Source: Candidatus Poribacteria bacterium
Lineage (GTDB): Bacteria > Poribacteria > WGA-4E > WGA-3G
Length of the DNA: 32,406 nt
Reading direction: 5' to 3'
Assembly: GCA_022827225.1 (NCBI GenBank)
Contig: JAJDTJ010000143.1
Span: 1 to 32,406 of the forward strand
How positions within the stretch are numbered: the first letter of the stretch is position 1; each line of letters starts with the position of its first letter. The notes beneath the pieces were generated by a model that ran no database searches, was not told the DNA's origin, and was given only the letters and a program-made list of their open reading frames with translations. A program made the position numbers and the translations under genes. Below are positions 30,129 to 32,406 of this stretch, one piece after another.

Positions 30129-31790
30129 ATGAAACCTATTGTTTATACCGCTTTCGCACTCTGGGCAAGTTTCGCACACGCTGATATCCGGTTCACGCGT
30201 GTGACCGATGAGGCGGGTATCCAGTTCCGCCATTTTAACGGAGCGACAGGCGAAAAATATCTCGTTGAAACAATGGGTGGCGGTGTCGCTTTTTTCGATT
30301 ACGATAATGACGGGCACCTGGACATCTATTTCGTCAATGGAGCACCCCTCGCTGTAGGAGCGGTTTCTAATCCCGATGCCAGGCTACCCATAAATCGGCT
30401 CTATCGGAACAACGGCGATGGCACTTTCACCGATACCACACATCGCACAGGCATCGGGGACACCGGCTATGGTATCGGTTGTTGCGTCGCCGATTACAAT
30501 AACGACGGCAACAGCGACCTTTTCGTTACCAACTACGGTCAAAATGTCCTCTACCGTAATAATGGCGATGGCACGTTTACCGTTGTGACGACCGAGGCGG
30601 GCATCGGCGGTGAATCGCGTTTTTCAGCCGGTTGCGCCTTCGCGGATTATAATAATGACGGTTGGCTGGATCTAGTCGTCGTCAACTATGTCTCTGTTGA
30701 CCTAAAGACGGCACCCGATTGCTCACAAGCAGGGATACCCGCGTATTGTCGTCCAGAAGATTTCGCACCGGAACCGGATATCCTCTACCGAAACAACGGC
30801 GACGGCACCTTCACCAATATGACACAGGATGCCGGAATCACCTCACTCGGCAGGGGACTCGGCGCAATCTGGACAGATGTCGATAACGATGGTCGGCTCG
30901 ATCTTTATATCGCCAATGATCGGGAACCGAACTTCCTCTACCGAAATAACGGCGACGGCACTTTCACAGAACTTGGTGAGCCGCACGGTGTCGCACGCAA
31001 CGAACACGGCGACGCTGAAAGCAGCATGGGGATTGATACAGCAGACTACGACAACGACGGGGATTTCGATGTTATCCTCACGCATTATCAAGCTGAAACG
31101 AATACGCTCTATCAGAACGACGGAAACGGTATCTTTTGGGACATCACCGCACAGAGCCGTTTAAGCGAACCGACACTCCTACCGTTGGCGTGGGGTACCG
31201 GTTTCGCTGATGTCGATAATGATGGTTGGTTAGACATCTTTTTTGCCAACGGACATCTACACGATAACATCGCAGAATTGGAAGAGATCGGGGTTTACGA
31301 ACAACAGAATCAACTGTTCCGCAACCGAGGCGACGGCATCTACACAGATATTTCGGACCTCTCTGGTGAGGGGATGTTGATAGAAAAGTCCAGCCGTGGC
31401 ACGGTCTTCGGAGACTACGACAACGACGGCGATCTGGATATTCTTGTCACGAATATTAACGATACACCCGACCTACTCAGAAACGACACGCCACCAGAGC
31501 ATCGCTGGCTCAGCATTAAACTCATCGGAAACCAAAAGTCGAATCGCGACGGAATAGGGGCGAAGGTAACACTTCAGAATAGCGACACGCGCCTGCTCAG
31601 AGAGGTTAAAAGCGGCGGCAGTTATCTCTCCCAGAACGCACAACGATTGTTGGTCGGGTTAGGCACCGTTGATCAGGTTGAGCGGGTGGTTGTACACTGG
31701 CAAAGCGGTGTTCAGGATGTCATCGAAAATGTCAAATGCAATCAGGTATTGACAATCCGAGAGGGAGAAGGTATGATATTATTAGATTGA
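30129..31790 (+). CDS. Secreted FG-GAP/VCBS propeller protein with ASPIC-UnbV domain
   Basis: 553 residues from ATG 30129; starts further left run through the enolase-family gene in another frame. The signal peptide is MKPIVYTAFALWASFAHADI (about 1-18). The chain carries seven or more calcium-loop repeats of the type DYDNDGHLDIYFVN and RNNGDGTFTD. A C-terminal ASPIC/UnbV domain follows (about 450-550; KSNRDGIGAKVTL, VVVHWQSGVQDVIENV). A DCSQAGIPAYCRP insertion (two Cys, a possible disulphide) sits between repeats 4 and 5, as in CRTAC1-like proteins. Unlike the paralogue at 6573 it has no FlgD-like sorting domain, so it is probably released or anchored otherwise. The role is unknown; calcium binding and extracellular adhesion are the family expectation. 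Confidence 0.82.
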   Translation: MKPIVYTAFALWASFAHADIRFTRVTDEAGIQFRHFNGATGEKYLVETMGGGVAFFDYDNDGHLDIYFVNGAPLAVGAVSNPDARLPINRLYRNNGDGTFTDTTHRTGIGDTGYGIGCCVADYNNDGNSDLFVTNYGQNVLYRNNGDGTFTVVTTEAGIGGESRFSAGCAFADYNNDGWLDLVVVNYVSVDLKTAPDCSQAGIPAYCRPEDFAPEPDILYRNNGDGTFTNMTQDAGITSLGRGLGAIWTDVDNDGRLDLYIANDREPNFLYRNNGDGTFTELGEPHGVARNEHGDAESSMGIDTADYDNDGDFDVILTHYQAETNTLYQNDGNGIFWDITAQSRLSEPTLLPLAWGTGFADVDNDGWLDIFFANGHLHDNIAELEEIGVYEQQNQLFRNRGDGIYTDISDLSGEGMLIEKSSRGTVFGDYDNDGDLDILVTNINDTPDLLRNDTPPEHRWLSIKLIGNQKSNRDGIGAKVTLQNSDTRLLREVKSGGSYLSQNAQRLLVGLGTVDQVERVVVHWQSGVQDVIENVKCNQVLTIREGEGMILLD

Positions 31791-31854
31791 GTGAATCGAT
31801 TGAACGAGGTCGTTGTACCTCAATTTTCCGATAACCTTCATGGAGGAGAATCTA

Positions 31855-32304
31855 ATGGATAACAGGTTCTTTGTTACGATCCTTACGTTTGTAGTAGCAT
31901 TTATGCTCACTGCAAGTCCGTCCGTCCTCGCGAAAGTCAACCCGGCAGACCTTGTCGGCATGTGGCTGTTTGAAGAGGGCGCGGGCGATGTCGCTAAGGA
32001 TACTTCCGAGGCGGGAAACGATGGGACCATCGCGGGACCTAAGAAATGGCGTGACGGGAAATTCGGACGCGCACTCGAGTTTGATGGTGCCGGTGTCTAT
32101 GTAGAGGTAGAATCCAACGATAGTATTACGCTTGAAGAATTGACGATTGTCGCGTGGGCGAACCTGGAACCTTCGCAAGGCACCCGTTGGCAATCTATCA
32201 TGATGCGCGGTCAGAATCCACGGAACTATTTACTAGCTGTTGATAAAGACAGTCAAACCCTACAACTTATAGTAAGCGTTAGAATTAAAGATACATGTTT
32301 ATGA
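31855..32304 (+). pseudogene. LamG-domain secreted protein, cut by an IS element
   Basis: ATG 31855 has GGAGGAG seven bases upstream, a strong start. The signal peptide is about residues 1-27 (ends VLAKVN). A LamG/concanavalin-like domain begins at about residue 33: LVGMWLFEEGAGDVAKDTSE, then FGRALEFDGAGVYVEVES, then ELTIVAWANLEP. Such proteins usually run about 80-100 residues further. Here homology ends at QTLQL (about 32268), and the last residues, IVSVRIKDTCL, come from the IS630-type element whose transposase ends at 32285. The gene is intact up to that point and its promoter region is untouched, so the truncation looks recent. Confidence 0.7.
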
Positions 32305-32406
32305 CTTCATCAATAGTTCTATCAGCATTGTATTCTCTGAGACGTTTTATATTCGCAAAGTCGTGTTCAATCGGGTTGTAATCGGGTGAATAAGGTGGCA
32401 AAAACA
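32285..32406 (-). CDS. IS630-family transposase, C-terminal part
   Basis: On the minus strand the frame from the right edge reads FLPPYSPDYNPIEHDFANIK and continues to VINMYL with TAA at 32287-32285. LPPYSPDYNPIE is the hallmark of the C-terminal catalytic segment (third Asp/Glu region) of IS630/Tc1-mariner DDE transposases. Its 5' part lies outside the window. The element edge is probably near 32269-32272, where a TA lies in TTATAG; IS630 elements duplicate TA. Confidence 0.8.
   Translation of the reverse strand, partial: FLPPYSPDYNPIEHDFANIKRLREYNADRTIDEVINMYL

Overview
The window looks like a chromosomal segment from an uncultured bacterium of the Candidatus Poribacteria type or a close relative. 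This is inferred from protein style, not from a marker gene. The pointers are secreted WD40 beta-propellers, dockerin-like calcium repeats, a C-terminal FlgD-like sorting domain with the phrase NYPNPFNPETWIPYQL, FG-GAP/ASPIC-UnbV propellers, and many Gfo/Idh/MocA and enolase-family catabolic enzymes. No rRNA or tRNA gene and no CRISPR array was seen.

Layout, left to right. Positions 1-1180 are scarred DNA: two gene fragments, a roughly 200-bp MITE-like element with terminal inverted repeats and a 10-bp flanking duplication, and a WD40 gene without its 5' part. A leftward three-gene unit (4899 to 1213) follows: a Gfo/Idh/MocA oxidoreductase, a lipoprotein with a possible C39-like domain, and a GH127 beta-L-arabinofuranosidase. 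At 5188-8447 are a transposase-derived zinc-ribbon/HTH protein and two secreted proteins, one a FG-GAP/UnbV protein with a sorting domain. At 8503-10055 are a VapBC-like toxin-antitoxin pair and a UlaG-like metallo-hydrolase. At 10121-15904 are a 14-blade WD40-dockerin protein, a second Gfo/Idh/MocA protein, a small unknown protein, a class V aminotransferase and a 7-blade WD40 protein. At 16045-18899 a CysE-like acyltransferase is coupled to purH. At 18920-22660 are a 118-bp MITE, a pseudogene remnant, a 14-blade WD40-dockerin-sorting-domain protein and two tandem HicB-like proteins. At 22708-27714 are an iron-dependent alcohol dehydrogenase, a lipoprotein nuclease, a D-2-hydroxyacid dehydrogenase and a hydantoinase A subunit. 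At 27749-31790 an orphan beta-class DNA methyltransferase faces away from a mannonate-dehydratase-like enolase and a second FG-GAP/UnbV protein. The right edge holds a LamG gene cut by an IS630-family element.

Two themes tie the window together. The first is scavenging of sugars, acids and cyclic amides by soluble dehydrogenases, dehydratases and a glycosidase, alongside exported calcium-binding propellers and a LamG protein that probably act at the cell surface. The second is remodelling by small mobile elements: at least three terminal-repeat families, several gene truncations, and near-identical WD40 blades that suggest recent internal duplication. The clearest regulatory signals are sigma70-like promoters with extended -10 boxes, including a back-to-back pair around a 17-bp palindrome between the methyltransferase and the enolase-family gene.
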